Shown here piece after piece: positions 34,088 through 44,867 of a stretch of DNA of 64,000 bases (the first letter of the stretch is position 1; each line of letters starts with the position of its first letter). The notes beneath the pieces were generated by a model. The model was given only the letters and a program-made list of their open reading frames with translations. It was not told where the DNA came from and ran no database searches. This stretch comes from Synanceia verrucosa (Eukaryota; Chordata; Actinopteri; Perciformes; Synanceiidae): NCBI GenBank assembly GCA_029721515.1, contig CM056559.1:15739001-15803000 (forward strand). Reading direction: 5' to 3'. The translations under genes and the position numbers were made by a program.

Positions 34088-35985
34088 TTCTTCTTCAAGT
34101 CCCCCGGCAGTCTAGACCTATAGTAGCATAACTAAGGATTGATCCAAGGCAGCCTGAGTCAGCCTTGGATCAGTCCTAACTATAAGCACTATTAAAAAGG
34201 AAAGTCTGAAGCCTACTCTTGAATAAGGGGATGGTGTCTGCCTCCCGGACTGAAAGGGGGAGTTGGTTCCACAGAAGAGGAGCCTGATAACTGAAAGCTC
34301 TAGCTCCCATTCTATTTTTATAAACCCTAGGAACCTCTAATAGTCCTCTGAGAGCACAGAGTTCTAGCTGGATTATAAGGCACTATTGGCTCTTTAAGAT
34401 AAGATGGTGCCTGACCATTCAGTGCCTTGTAGGTAAGGAGGAGGATTTTAAATTCTATTCTAGATTTTACAAGGAGCCAGTGCAGTGAGGCTAACACAGG
34501 AGAAATATGTTCTCTTTTCCTGGTTCTGATCAGAACACGTGCTGCAGCATTCTGGACCAGCTGGAGAGTCTTGATAGACTTATTGGGGCAGCCTGATAAC
34601 AAGGAATTGCAATAGTCCAGCCAAGAAGTCACAGATGCATGGACTAATTTTTCTGCATCATTTTGAGAGAGAATATGCCTGATTTTTGCAACATTACGCA
34701 GATGGAAAAAAGCAGTTCAAGCTGTTTGTTTCATGTGGATGTTGAAGGACATATCTTGGTCAAAAATTACTCCTAGATTCCTAACAGTTGTGGTCGAGGC
34801 TGGTGCAAAACCATTTATTTCTGAGATTTTCGGGGCCAATCAGAATAACTTCAGTTTTGTCTGAATTTAACAACAAGAAATTGTCCGCCATCCAAGTTTT
34901 TATGTCTTTAAGGAATGTTTGGAGTTTAGCTAACTGGCTGGATTCGTCTGACTTGAGTGTATAAAAATATATAGCTGAGTATCATCTGCATAACAGTGAA
35001 AGTTTATGGAGTGTTTTCTGATAACATTGCCTGAAGGAAGCATATATAAAGTGACTAGAATTGGCCCAAGCACAGAACCTTGAGGAACTCCATAACTGAC
35101 TTTGGAGTGCACGGAGGACCTATCATTAACGTGAACAAACTGTGATCGATCCGATAAATAGGACTTAAACCTCTTAAAGCAGTTTCTCTGATGCCAATTA
35201 AATCTTCCAATCTCAACAGGATATGGTGGTCAATAGTATCAAAAGCAGCACTAAGATCTAACAAGACAAGTACTGAGATGAGTCCGCTGTCTGACGCAAT
35301 TAGCAGGTTGTTAGTAATTTTCACCAGAGCAGTCTCAGTAGCTATGATATTTTCTAAATCCTGACTGAAAATCCTCAAATAGATTATTGTTCTGGAGGAA
35401 GCGTCTAAAACGTCTTTAAGCAGTGAAGTTGGGATGGGGTCTAAGAGACAGATAGATGACTTTGATTAGGAAATCATTGAAGTCAGTTTGAGGAGGTCTA
35501 TGGGAGAAAAGCAGCCCAAATATACATCAGGTTCTTCAATGGGTTCAAAGCTTCCTGTGTTTAAAGACAAAGCAGTTTCAGTTCAAGGCACAGTGTGACT
35601 GATTTTCTCGCTAATAGTTATAATCTTCTCATTAAAGAAGCTCATGAAGTCACTACCACTGAGGGTTATGGGAATAGATGGCTCAATAGAGCTATGGCCC
35701 TCTGTCAGCCTGGCTACAGTGCTGGAAAGAAACCTGGGTTGTTTTTATTTTTGTCCATTAATGATGAATAATAAGCAGCTCTGGCCTTACGGAGAGCCTT
35801 CCTATAAGCAGATTCAGACTACCATGCCAGTCCAGGCGAGACTCTTGCAGACCAGTTAAACGCCACTTCCTTTCAAATCTTCTTGCTGCTTGCTTTAAAC
35901 TGCGGGTATGAGGGTTATACCATGGAGCCAACTTTCAGTGCTTTACTAGCTTCTTTTTTAGAGGAGCAACAGAGTCTAGTGATAC

Positions 35986-36600
35986 TCACAGAGAGTCTGC
36001 AGCACTATCTACCATATTATCAATTTTGGTAGGACTGAAGTCTGAACAGTGAGTTGGTTCCTGGACATTCTGACAGAAGCCAAATGAATCTAACAGCGAG
36101 ATAAAAACAGTACCGGGGCTGTCACTATCAATGTTCACATGAATATTAAAGTCACCTACAATAATTACTGTATCAGTTCTCAGGACTAAACTTGATAAAA
36201 ACTCAGAGATCTCAGATAGAAATTCAGAATATGGACCTGGAGCACGGTACACTATAACAAATAAAATAGATTTCTCTGTTTTCCAGGTAAGATGAGAAAG
36301 GCTGAAAACCATGCTTTCAAAAGACTTAATTTAATTTAATTTAGGTTTAGGATTGATCAATAGACTAGAATCAAAAATGGCTGCAACTCCTCCTCCATGG
36401 CCTGTATCTCTAGGAATATGAGTATTAATATGACTCGGAGGAGTGGATTCATTCAAGCTGAAAATAAATCAACCTGGTAATCTGATATTAATTCATTTAC
36501 TAGTAGAGCTTTAGATGATAATGACCTGATATTTAAAAGTCTACATTTAATTCTCCTGTCCTGATGAACTATTTCAGCAGTGGTGTTATTTTTTTTTTTT
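35986..36600 (-). pseudogene. LINE B apurinic-type endonuclease
   Basis: The minus strand encodes the AP-endonuclease-like domain that nicks target DNA for LINE integration. 'LLVNELISDYQVDLF' is followed by a break (stop near 36455), then 'VYRAPGPYSEFLSEISEFL' and the catalytic 'VGDFNIHVN' block, and 'NVQEPTH'. The TETWL-type block of the family is deleted between 36470 and 36450. The frame then joins directly to the linker 'SPTKIDNMVDSAADSL', skipping the SDHYLL-type end of the domain that copy C keeps. Confidence 0.75.
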
Positions 36601-36764
36601 TAATTATTTTGTTCAACTCCCCTTTTACTAAGGATTTCAGCGGTCGTGGGATGGACCGTTTCTATGGGGTTCTGGGTGGGTGACTGCTCTAATGGAAACA
36701 CAGATAAGTGTGTTAAACTACAGCTCTGTCTCCTGGACTCAACCCTGGGTTGTCACGGGTTTGG

Positions 36765-37012
36765 TCAACTAAGAAACTTGGCCATGTTTCTAGAAATGAG
36801 AGCTGCTCCTTCCAAAGTAGGATGAATGCAGTCTCTCCTCATCAGACCATGTTTTCCCCAGAAGCTGCTCCAATTATCAGTGAAGCCCACATCATTAACT
36901 GGACACCACCTCGACAACCAGCGATGGAAGGATGATATGCGACTAAACATGTCATCAGAGGCCAACCTAGGGAGGGGACCAGAGAAAACTATGGAGTCCG
37001 ACATTGTTTTAG
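36765..37012 (-). pseudogene. LINE ORF1 SGNH/esterase-like domain, C-terminal part
   Basis: The minus-strand frame reads 'IVFSGPLPRL', 'SRISSFHRWLSRWC', 'VGFTDNWSSFWG' and 'LMRRDCIHPTLEGAALIS'. The final D-x2-HP pattern is the catalytic Asp-His block of SGNH hydrolases, here 'DCIHP'. Esterase-type domains are established in ORF1 of CR1/L2-like LINEs, where they are thought to act on lipids or assist RNP handling. The catalytic serine block lies further N-terminal and is not present because the LINE is truncated at 37014. The same open frame continues upstream into unrelated DUF7869-like sequence, a chance fusion at the insertion junction. Confidence 0.65.
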
Positions 37013-37014
37013 TG

Positions 37015-37946
37015 TAAGCACACATGATTCCACATTCATTTTTGTGACCTCCGATCACTGCAGCATATTCAGCTGGTACGCAGATTTCTCTGTGTCTCAG
37101 TCTTCTCTCAATTACATTATGCACAGAATCACACTCCATTTGTGTCTGACCTTTTTCAAGGTGTGTCACTGGCTTCTGCTTTTCGGTAGCACACTTGATG
37201 AGGGCATTGTTTAATAGCAGGTTTCGGTTCTGGTAGTCGCATCCACATCGCTCCACAGGATGTACACATCGTACAGTGGGTGTGCTTCAAGATAATGTAC
37301 AATACATGAAGGAAAATCACTGGCAGAAAGACCAGCTTCACCCTCATGCCACAGGTAATTTTTTGCATCATGTGATATCATGTCAAAGATGGTGAAGTCA
37401 GGAACACTGAGCTTGGTCTTGTAATAGAGGGAGGAGGCTTGTAGCTTAGGGCAGAGCAGGAGCCCCTGTAGATCTATGCACACCAACAAGGTTTTCTCAC
37501 CTGCTTCGCCTTTATCTTTCTGCCTCATGGCTTGTCCGGTATCCTTTTTAATGCAATGCTCCTCCCACGTGGCAGTGTCGAGATTCCCAGCCTTGAATGC
37601 GCAACAGGTATCACATTGATCTTTTTTGGGATGAAAAAGAGAAAGTCGTGAAAAATGGTGGAAAACACTTGCCTTGATAGAGGCTGGAAACCGTGTTCTG
37701 CACACGAGCGCTTGTACTGTTTGTGGTGACTGATGGACTTGAAAACAGGCTCCAGGTACATGTTTGAAAATGAAGACCTACAGTAGTGCGATGGAACTTT
37801 TGGTAAGTCAAGAAGGAAGGTCTTCAAGAACTCTTGCGCTTCTGTCCCTGCCCTCACTCTCACATTCACTCTTTTCATCTGCTCAGGGCTCTTCCTTCTT
37901 CCCACCCACTTCAAAAAACACCACCACTTTATTCCCAGTGTTGACA
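37015..37946 (-). pseudogene. DUF7869-like (RNase H-fold, transposase-like) protein, central part
   Basis: Three minus-strand frames join with frameshifts near 37630 and 37240. They read 'FLKTFLLDLPKVPSHYCRSS', 'QPLSRQVFSTIFHDF', 'PKKDQCDTCCAFKAGN', 'LLVCIDLQGLLLCPKLQASS', 'LYYKTKLSVPDFTIFD', 'KNYLWHEGEAGLSASDF', 'QNRNLLLNNALIK' and 'TQMECDSVHNVIERRL'. The order CxxC - D-L-Q - HEG - QNRN - E/D-S-x-H resembles the DUF7869 family scattered in animal genomes, thought to be RNase H-like and mobile-element related. The function is not established. The N-terminal exons lie at 41256-42009 beyond LINE copy C; the C-terminus is cut by LINE copy B. It is a pseudogene. Confidence 0.6.
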
Positions 37947-40900
37947 GGAACATACGGCATTGAAGTAGAACATTTATCAGTCCAACAACAGAATTCCTTC
38001 CTATCAGACCATTACTTGTTAACCTTTGAATTTTTTCTTCTGGACTACGCTCCATCTGGTAAATCCATGTACACTAAATGTTTATCTGAAAGTGCTGTAG
38101 CCAAGTTTAAGGATATAATTCCATCAGCTTTTAATTCAATGCCTAATATCAATATACTTGAGGGCTCAGGCTTCAGTCCTACTCAAATTGATAATTTGGT
38201 AGATTGTGCTGCAGACTCTCTGCGAGCATCTCTAGACTCTGTTGCTCCTCTAAAAAAGAAGATAGTAAAGCATAGAAAGCTGGCTCCATGGTATAACCCT
38301 CACACCCGCAGTTTAAAGCAAGCAGCAAGAAGATTTGAAAGGGAGTGGCGTTTAACCGGTCTGCAAGCGTCTCGTCTGGACTGGCATGATAGTTTGAAAG
38401 CTTATAGGAAGGCTCTCCGTAAGGCCAGAGCAGCTTATTATTCATCATTAATAGAGGAAAATAAAAACAACCCCAGGTTTCTTTTCAGCACTGTAGCCAG
38501 GCTGACAGAGAGCCACAGCTCTATTAAACCATCTATTCCCATAACCCTCGGTAGTAGTGACTTCATGAGCTTCTTCAATGAGAAGATTATAACTATTAGG
38601 GAGAAAATCAGTCACATTGTGCCTTTGACTGAAACTGCTTTGTCTTTAAACACAGGAAGCATAGGACTCATTGAAGAACTTGATGTATACTTGGACTGCT
38701 TTTCTCCCATAGACCTCCACAAACTGACTTCATTGATTTCCTCATCTAAGCCTTCTACTTGTCTCTTAGATCCCATCCCAACTTCACTGCTTAAAGAAGC
38801 TTTACTGTTACTGAGCATCTCTTTATTAAACATGATCAACTTATCTTTGCTGTCAGGCTATGTACCTCAGTCATTTAAAGTAGCCGTAATCAAACCTCTT
38901 CCAAAGAAGCCCGGTCTTGATCCAGAGGTTTTAGCTATAGACCAATATCCAACCTTCCTTTTCTCTCTAAGATCCTTGAGAAAGCAGTGTGCAGTCAGCT
39001 GTGTGACTTCCTCCAGAACAATAATCTATTTGAGGACTTTCAGTCAGGATTTAGAAAATATCATAGCTCCGAGACCGCTCTGGTGAAAATTACTAATGAC
39101 CTGCTAATTGCGTCAGACCATGGACTCGTCTCAGTACTTGTCTTGTTAGATCTTAGTGCTGCTTTTGATACTATTGACCACCATATCCTGTTGCAGAGAT
39201 TAGAACATTTAATTGGCATCAGAGGAACTGCTTTAAGGTGGTTCAAATCCTACTTATCGGATCGATCACAGTTTGTTCACATTAATGATGAGTCCTCCAT
39301 GCAGTCCATAGTCAGTTATGGAGTTCCTCAAGGCTCTGTGCTTGGGCCTATTCTATTTACTTTATATATGCTTCCTTTAGGCAATGTTATCAGGAAACAC
39401 TCCATAAACTTTCACTGTTATGCAGATGATACTCAGCTATATTTGTCTTTTAAGTCAGACGAATCCAGCCAGTTAGCTAAACTTCAAACATGTCTTCAGG
39501 ATATAAAAACTTGGATGACGCACAATTTCTTGTTGTTAAATTCAGATAAAACTGAGGTTATTCTAATTGGCCCTGAAAATCTCAGAAATAACCTATATAA
39601 TGACTTATTTACTCTAGGTGGCTTGGCACCAGCCTCGAGCACCACTGTAAGGAATCTAGGGGTAATTTTTGACCAAGACATGTCCTTCAACGTCCACATG
39701 AAACAAACAGCTAGAACAGCTTTTTTTCACCTGCGCAACATTGCAAAAATAAGGCATATTCTCTCCCAATACGATGCAGAAAAATTAGTCCATGCATTTG
39801 TAACTTCCAGGCTGGACTATTGTAACTCGTTATTATCAGGCTGCCCTAATAAGTCTATCAGGACTCTCCAGCTGGTCCAGAACGCTGCAGCACGTGTTCT
39901 GACCAGAACCAGGAAAAGAGACCATATTTCTCCGGTGTTAGCCTCTCTGCACTGGCTCCCTGTAAAATCTAGAATAGAATTTAAAATCCTCCTCCTCACC
40001 TACAAGACACTGAATGGTCAGGCACCATCTTATCTTAGCGGTTCCCAGGGTTTATAAAAGTAGAATGGGAGCTAGAGCTTTCAGTTATCAAGCTCCTCTT
40101 CTGTGGAACCAACTCCCTCTTTCAGTCCGGGAGGCAGACACCATCCCCTTATTCAAGAGTAGGCTTAAGACTTTCCTTTTTGGTAGTGCTTATAGTTAGG
40201 ACTGATCCAAGGTTGACTCAGGCTGCCTTGGATCAATCCTTAGTTATGCTGCTATAGGTCTAGACTGCCGGGGGACTTCCTCTGACACACTAAGCTTCTC
40301 TTCTTCTTCATTTCGATGCCTCCATTAAGTCATTTTACTAACTCATCTTCTTCCCCGGAGCCCCTGTGCTCCCAGCTCCCGGGTGTCCGTGAGCTGAGGC
40401 TACTTGTTGAGAAGGAGGTGGTGTCATCCAGGCTTCGTTTGTCCTGATGGTGGTGAGATGGAGAAGAGGCGATGCTGCTCAGGTTGTATCTGTTAGGGTA
40501 GTGGAGAAGAGGATGTGTTTACTCTTCCTCCCTTTAACACATGCTGCAGATTAGTTTTGTGCCTCGTAGTCCCTGTGCGTTCTCATCTCACAGGTATCCA
40601 TGGATCCAGTCTACCTGGTGGAGTAGTGGTTGTGCAGACCAGTCAGGCTTCATCTTCTGGTTCTGAGTGACGTGGTGGTGATGAGGTCATCCTGCGGAGG
40701 TTTCTCCTGTTTGGTGTGGTGGAGAGTAAGACGTGCTGTTCAGGCTTCTTCTGGTTGGCGTGGTGGAGAGAGGAAGACGTGCTGCCCAGGCTTCTTCTGG
40801 TTGGCGTGGTGGAGAGGACGACATGCTTCTCATCCTTTGCTGATAGCTTGATGATGCTCTTCATCCCCTTGGACACTCTCATATAATTCTATATATACAC

Positions 40901-41248
40901 ACTGTATATTAGCTGTTGTTATATTGATTTGGACATTTCCATACAATTTTGTATGTAGTGTTAATGTGTTTTCATTGTTGTTATTCTGTACACATGGCAT
41001 CTATTGCACGTCTGTCCATCCTGGAAGAGGGATCCCTCCTCTGTTGCTCTTCCTGAGGTTTCTTCCGTTTCTTTTTCCCTGTTAAAAGGTTTTTTTTGGG
41101 GGGAGTTTTTCCTTAGTCGATGCGAGGGTCATTTGTAAAGGACAGAGGGTGTCATATCCTGTACAGATTGTAAAGCCCAATGGGGCAAATTCATAATTTG
41201 TGATATTGGGCTATACAAATAAAGTTGACTTGACTTGACTTGACATGC
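37947..41248 (+). mobile_element. L2-like LINE copy C, best preserved
   Basis: 5'-truncated in the endonuclease, with ORF2 to about 40199, a 1-kb 3' UTR and the tail AATAAAGTTGACTTGACTTG. The 3' UTR contains 'GAGGGATCCCTCCTCTGTTG' and 'GGGCTATACAAATAAAG'. A GTTGACA heptamer stands on both sides (37940-37946 and 41249-41255) and may be the target duplication, although it also resembles the (TTGAC)n tail. It interrupts the DUF7869-like pseudogene. Confidence 0.85.
37950..40199 (+). pseudogene. LINE copy C ORF2: endonuclease end and reverse transcriptase
   Basis: Frame 1 (to about 38950) carries the endonuclease end 'FLSDHYLLTF', a linker 'VKHRKLAPWYNPHTRSLK' and 'DFMSFFNEKIITIREKI', then 'KVAVIKPLPKKPGLDPEV'. 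A frameshift near 38950 leads into frame 2 (38987-40057), a nearly intact RT. It shows 'FQSGFRKYHSSETALVKI', 'LDLSAAFDTIDHHILL', 'YGVPQGSVLGPILFTLYMLP', the catalytic 'YADD' at 39419-39430, and 'RTLQLVQNAAARVLTRTRK'. A deletion at about 40040 removes some 30 residues before the end 'PLFKSRLKTFLFGSAYS'. The motifs place it in the L2 part of the Jockey superfamily. It would copy LINE RNA at a nicked target. Confidence 0.85.
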
Positions 41249-41255
41249 GTTGACA

Positions 41256-42009
41256 CACTCGATGTCTTCTACCATCCACAACAAGGTGACCTCCTGTACT
41301 CATCTGCTCCTTTCTAAAGATCTGCTTACCTCCACTAAAGATTGAACAAAAATTTTCCTCTCTCTCCAGTCTCATTTCTCCCAAAAGTGTATAAAAATCC
41401 CATCCCTCTTTGACTTGTCAACTTGTCTGCAGGGCAGTTTAGAGGACCGTTGGCAGGCCGCAGACAGGCAGGGCATCCCCATACGTCTCGTCTCCTTCAA
41501 CACAGGCTCTTTATATCTCCTTCCGAGATAGGATTGACCCCTCATTTTCCTCCTTTTCTGGACATTGATTTTCCAGGTCTCAGGATCAGCCTTCTTCCTC
41601 CGCCTCCGCCGAGGACTCCACCTCATCTTGTCCTTCTGATTCAAAGAAAAATAAAGAAAACACATTAACATACATTAACTCTGAAATAATGTTCTCACAT
41701 TGTGAGATCTATGAAATCTTTTTGAGGTTTCATTTTTTGTGGGAAGGTTTCTAAACAAAAAAAAATAATAATAACAACAACAATAATAGTACCTACCTTC
41801 ACATTGTGATTCATGGGGAACATAGTCCTGTGTAGAATCTTTGTCACCATCAAGTGAATCTGAATCTTGAATCTGTGGCTGACTTAACCCTATTTATTCC
41901 ACAAACCTTCTTCTTCAGTGCTGCTGAGCCTCCTCTCTGCCTCAACTGCTCTACTGTATTTTACTTTTGCTATTGCACATAGCTCCTCTAATGTGAGAGA
42001 CATGTCTAG
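41256..42009 (-). pseudogene. DUF7869-like protein, N-terminal exons
   Basis: On the minus strand, a splice-acceptor-like CTCCTTTTCAG precedes ATG at 42003 and the frame 'MSLTLEELCAIAKVKYSRAV' (to about 41912). A second acidic piece 'LDGDKDSTQDYVPHESQCE' (41875-41809) ends in a donor GTAGGT. A third starts after a pyrimidine-rich acceptor ending TTTGAATCAG (41663) and encodes 'RRRRRKKADPETWKINVQKR', 'RMGMPCLSAAC' and 'SKRDGIFIHFWE' (to 41372). The basic '(R/K)KADPETWK' and 'CxxxxC..IFxxFW' blocks are the usual N-terminus of the family whose core is at 37015-37946. The gap between the first two pieces is only about 35 bp, too short for a normal intron, so decay or mis-assigned borders are likely. 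Confidence 0.5.
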
Positions 42010-42360
42010 CCTGAAAAGGAGAAAACAGTGCACAGTACAGACACATCAGACGTTGATGAATACATCTCGGTCAGTAATCTAATGTAGACAACACTGTCAT
42101 GGTTATAAACAGTTTTTCATCTGCATCACTTGATGCAAGGACAACAACATTGGCCTAGCATTAGATGCTACAATAAGTCTGCCAAGTACTGACGGTATAC
42201 AGTCTGTGTTTACAGACAAATCATCTGATATACTAGCAACTTTAGTAGAGATTGGCAGCGACAAAACTCATTTTGGATCGAAAAACATAATTATCAGTAT
42301 CAACAGGATGCCGGTAATGTTAGCAAACTAATCATCATTAGCCGGCTGTGGTTAGCTAGC
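42010..42360. other. Upstream region of the DUF7869-like pseudogene
   Basis: No coding motif. It contains GTTAGCTAGC next to the LTR and could be 5' flank or first intron of the minus-strand pseudogene. The LTR retrotransposon starts at its right edge. Confidence 0.4.
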
Positions 42361-43077
42361 TGTTACGGCCACCTATGGCCGCATAAGTATTTGTTGCTCT
42401 TTACCTGCCTTCCCCATGCAAACTAGGCTGTGCGAGACCGACCAGAGGATTGGACAGCCTAGCCGAAGAGGTGTGGCCTCCTGATTCCTGCCTGCCAATC
42501 CCGATTGCCAGCTAAAGTGAAGAGCAGCTATTTGAAGAGTGACCAGCCGCCTGACTGGGCGCGACTGGTTAGCAGTGCGCCACGTTGTAACTTTGCAGCT
42601 GCTTTGGTGTTTGTTCAATAGTACTTCGTTGCCACTTTGTTATCTGAATAGCAGTACTTCGTTGCCACTTTGTTATCTGAACAGCAGTACTTCATTGCCA
42701 CTTTGTTATCTGAATAACTGTACTTTGTTGTCACTTTGTTATCTGTACACGCAGATTGTACTGTGTAGTCCCGGGGGTGTTGCTCGCCCCCGCTATTTTG
42801 GTTTTTACGTAGTGAGGTCTTTTGTTTGCGCTTTCGTTTGGGTTGTACCCCCCCCCCTTAGCTCTAGTTTATAGTCCTCTTTTGGTTATATTCCTTTGTT
42901 TTGTTGAGCAGCACCTCCGGAGTTCCTTTGTTAATTTCGTGGACTTGTGTTTGTTTTCCTTAGAGAACCTTTGTTAATTCCTTGGATAATAAACCCTTTT
43001 ACCTGATAACCAGTTCCACCTGGTTCTTTATGTTACTTCCTTCCCTTTTCCAACGGCGAGCTAAAAGGGTCGTAACA
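42361..43077 (+). mobile_element. 5' LTR (717 bp)
   Basis: Starts TGTTACGGCC and ends GGGTCGTAACA, giving inverted TGTTAC/GTAACA ends. An AATAAA lies at about 42987-42992. Four copies of a ~33-bp unit (42617-42745) lie in the probable U3. High identity to the 3' LTR by eye (few substitutions) suggests a fairly recent insertion. Confidence 0.9.
42617..42745 (+). repeat. Four 33-bp tandem units in 5' LTR
   Basis: Units end in TGCCACTTTGTTATCTG: 42617-42646 (30 bp), 42647-42679, 42680-42712 and 42713-42745. The 3' LTR has only three (48286-48381). Such arrays in U3 often act as enhancer repeats, which is an inference here. Confidence 0.9.
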
Positions 43078-43082
43078 AAAAT

Positions 43083-43100
43083 TGGGGGCTCGTCCGGGAT
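43083..43100 (+). promoter_or_regulatory. Primer-binding site, tRNA-Pro type
   Basis: TGGGGGCTCGTCCGGGAT, five bases after the LTR end, equals the 18-nt primer site used by murine gammaretroviruses with tRNA-Pro. Reverse transcription of this element would start here. Confidence 0.9.
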
Positions 43101-43199
43101 AACTTTAATTAAACTTATAGGAATCCTTCAGTTAAACGGATTTGTAGTCAAGGGATTGACATTGTGTGTGGAGTGCAGCACCAGTAGTGAATTGTAATC

Positions 43200-44535
43200 A
43201 TGTTCAATTTGGAGTTGTTTCTGGCTACTCCCTCCCTCGAACAACTTGACTTTTGCCGTAAGGATGATTTGGCAGAAATAGCAGACCACTTTAGAATTGA
43301 GTATTCCAAAACGTTATTAAAAAGAGAGCTTAAAACCTTAGTCATTGCCAAGCTGGTGGAAATGGAGGTGATTGGGTCTGTGGTTCAGTCGGAAGTTGAC
43401 GGTGACACCCTGAGTGATGGGTCTGGTGACCAAAAGCTAGAGGGTGCGCCCTCTCTGGCTAAGGATGCAGTGAGTGTGTGACACGGGGCAGAGAAGCGAG
43501 TGAGGACTGCGGTCACACTTCCCCGGTACGATCCTCTCTCCCCGATCAGCTCTGGGTCGAGGGATGAGGCACGGGTGAAAGTTTGCATTGCCCGGCTCCA
43601 AATGGAGTCACAGGAACGTGACAGACAAGCACATCTGCAGCACAATTTAGAAATTAGAAAGCTCGAGATTGAAGCTGATAAAGCTATTAAGCTGCGTCAG
43701 CTGGAACTCCAGTCTCAGAAGGAGATGCACGTGCCACCTTCTCTCACTGATGCCACAGGTATGTCTCCTATTTCCACCTCATTGCCATGCGCTGGATTTG
43801 ACAGTTGTAAGCACCTTGCTATTATTCCCACCTTTCGTGACTCTGAAGTGGACTCCTATTTTTGCGCATTTGAGCGCATCGCCAAATCATTACAATGGCC
43901 TGAGGATGTCTGGTCGCTATTGTTGCAATGCAAAATTCAGGGCAAAGCACAAGACGCAGTTGCTGCACTACCACTGGAAGACAGCCTTGATTATCACTCG
44001 GTAAAAACTGCAATTTTGCGGGCTTATGAACTGGTCCCCGAGGCCTACAGGCAGAAATTTTGAAACCATAGAAAAGTACAAAGCCAAACCTATGTGGAGT
44101 TTGCCAGGGAAAAAGGGACCATGTTTGATAAATGGAGCCTCAGCTGTGAAGTAAACGACTATGACTCTCTGCGGGAGTTAATACTGTTAGAAGAGTTTAA
44201 GAGATGTCTGCCTGAGCGCATCGTTGTCTATCTAAAGGAGCAAAAAGTCAAATCCCTCGCTGCTGCAGCTATACTAGCCGATGAATATGTTTTGACTCAC
44301 AAGACTACTTTTCCATCAATCTCTGCTGAGAAAGCATGTTGCGCTCCAGTTAGGCAGACCAGTCTGCCTAGGGCGCAGAGCGCACAAAAGGAAAGCAGGG
44401 AATGTTTCTACTGCCATAAACCTGGACACGTTATCGCTGACTGTCGGACTCTTAAACGGAAAACTCAGCCGGCAAACACTCAGAGCCCACTGCAGCCTAA
44501 AGGCGTCGGTTTAGTTACAGCAAAGCCGAGCGTGC
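43200..44535 (+). pseudogene. Gmr1-like Gag with SCAN-related segment
   Basis: One frame from ATG 43200, broken by TGA at 43479 and 44061. The N-terminal part is 'MFNLELFLATPSLEQLDF' followed by a charged region with heptad-like spacing ('RKLEIEADKAIKLRQLEL', about 43660). The capsid part 'FRDSEVDSYFCAFERIAKSL' (about 43832) leads to a SCAN-like stretch from about 43970 to 44300: 'AYELVPEAYRQKF', 'FDKWS', 'LRELILLEEFKRCLP' and 'AAILADEYV'. The vertebrate SCAN domain is known to derive from Gmr1-like capsids. A CCHC zinc knuckle 'CFYCHKPGHVIADC' lies at 44403-44444. Gag would assemble the particle and package RNA. Both stops fit CGA-to-TGA changes. Confidence 0.85.
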
Positions 44536-44867
44536 ACATTAGTCACGGGGTGGCCGAGGTGGATGCCTGCTTTAATCCGTTTGTATTTGATGGTTATGTT
44601 TCCTTAACAGGTGAGCCTGCTGACCAGCGACCAATCCGCATTTTAAGAGACACTGGTGGCTCACAGTCCGTTATCCTCGCCTCAGTTTTGCCCTTCTCTG
44701 AGCGTTCCGCCTGTGGGTATGGCTCGGTGGTACGCGGCATCGAAATGGGTTATTCCCCCCGGCCCGTTCATCGTATACACATTAAATTTGAACTAATCTG
44801 TGGATTCTTTCCTGTAGCAGTATGCCCTGAGCTACCAATCAAAGGTATCGCACTGTTAATGACATAG
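44536..44867 (+). pseudogene. Gmr1-like aspartic protease
   Basis: Continues the Gag frame without a break. Active site 'LRDTGGSQSVIL' with DTG at 44649-44657, then 'YSPRPVHRIHIKFELICGFF' as strand and flap region and 'ELPIKGIALL' near the end. A small deletion near 44857 shifts the frame, which ends at a TAG (44865-44867) while the pol text continues in frame 2. Protease would cut the Gag-Pol polyprotein. Confidence 0.8.

Larger units (their letters stand above)
32995..37014 (-). mobile_element. L2-like LINE copy B
   Basis: On the minus strand: ORF1 esterase-like end (37012-36765), endonuclease (about 36600-35986), RT pieces (35378-34327), 3' UTR and a (TTGAC)n tail at 32995-33020. Endonuclease motifs are 'LNIRSLSSKALLVNELISD', 'GHGGGVAAIFD' (in part) and 'IIVGDFNIH'. 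RT motifs are 'LDLSAAFDTIDHHILL', 'VSYGVPQGSVLGPIL' and 'FHCYADDTQLY' (near 35010). The C-terminus is 'CNSLLSGCPNKSIKTLQLVQ'. Deletions, stops and a 190-bp foreign segment in the 3' UTR (33038-33229) make it inactive. It lies inverted to copy C. Confidence 0.85.

Noticed and set aside
37764..37946. Plus-strand coding start of LINE copy C at 37764
   Set aside because: The first ~60 codons of that frame are antisense of the DUF7869-like pseudogene; LINE homology begins only at about 37947.
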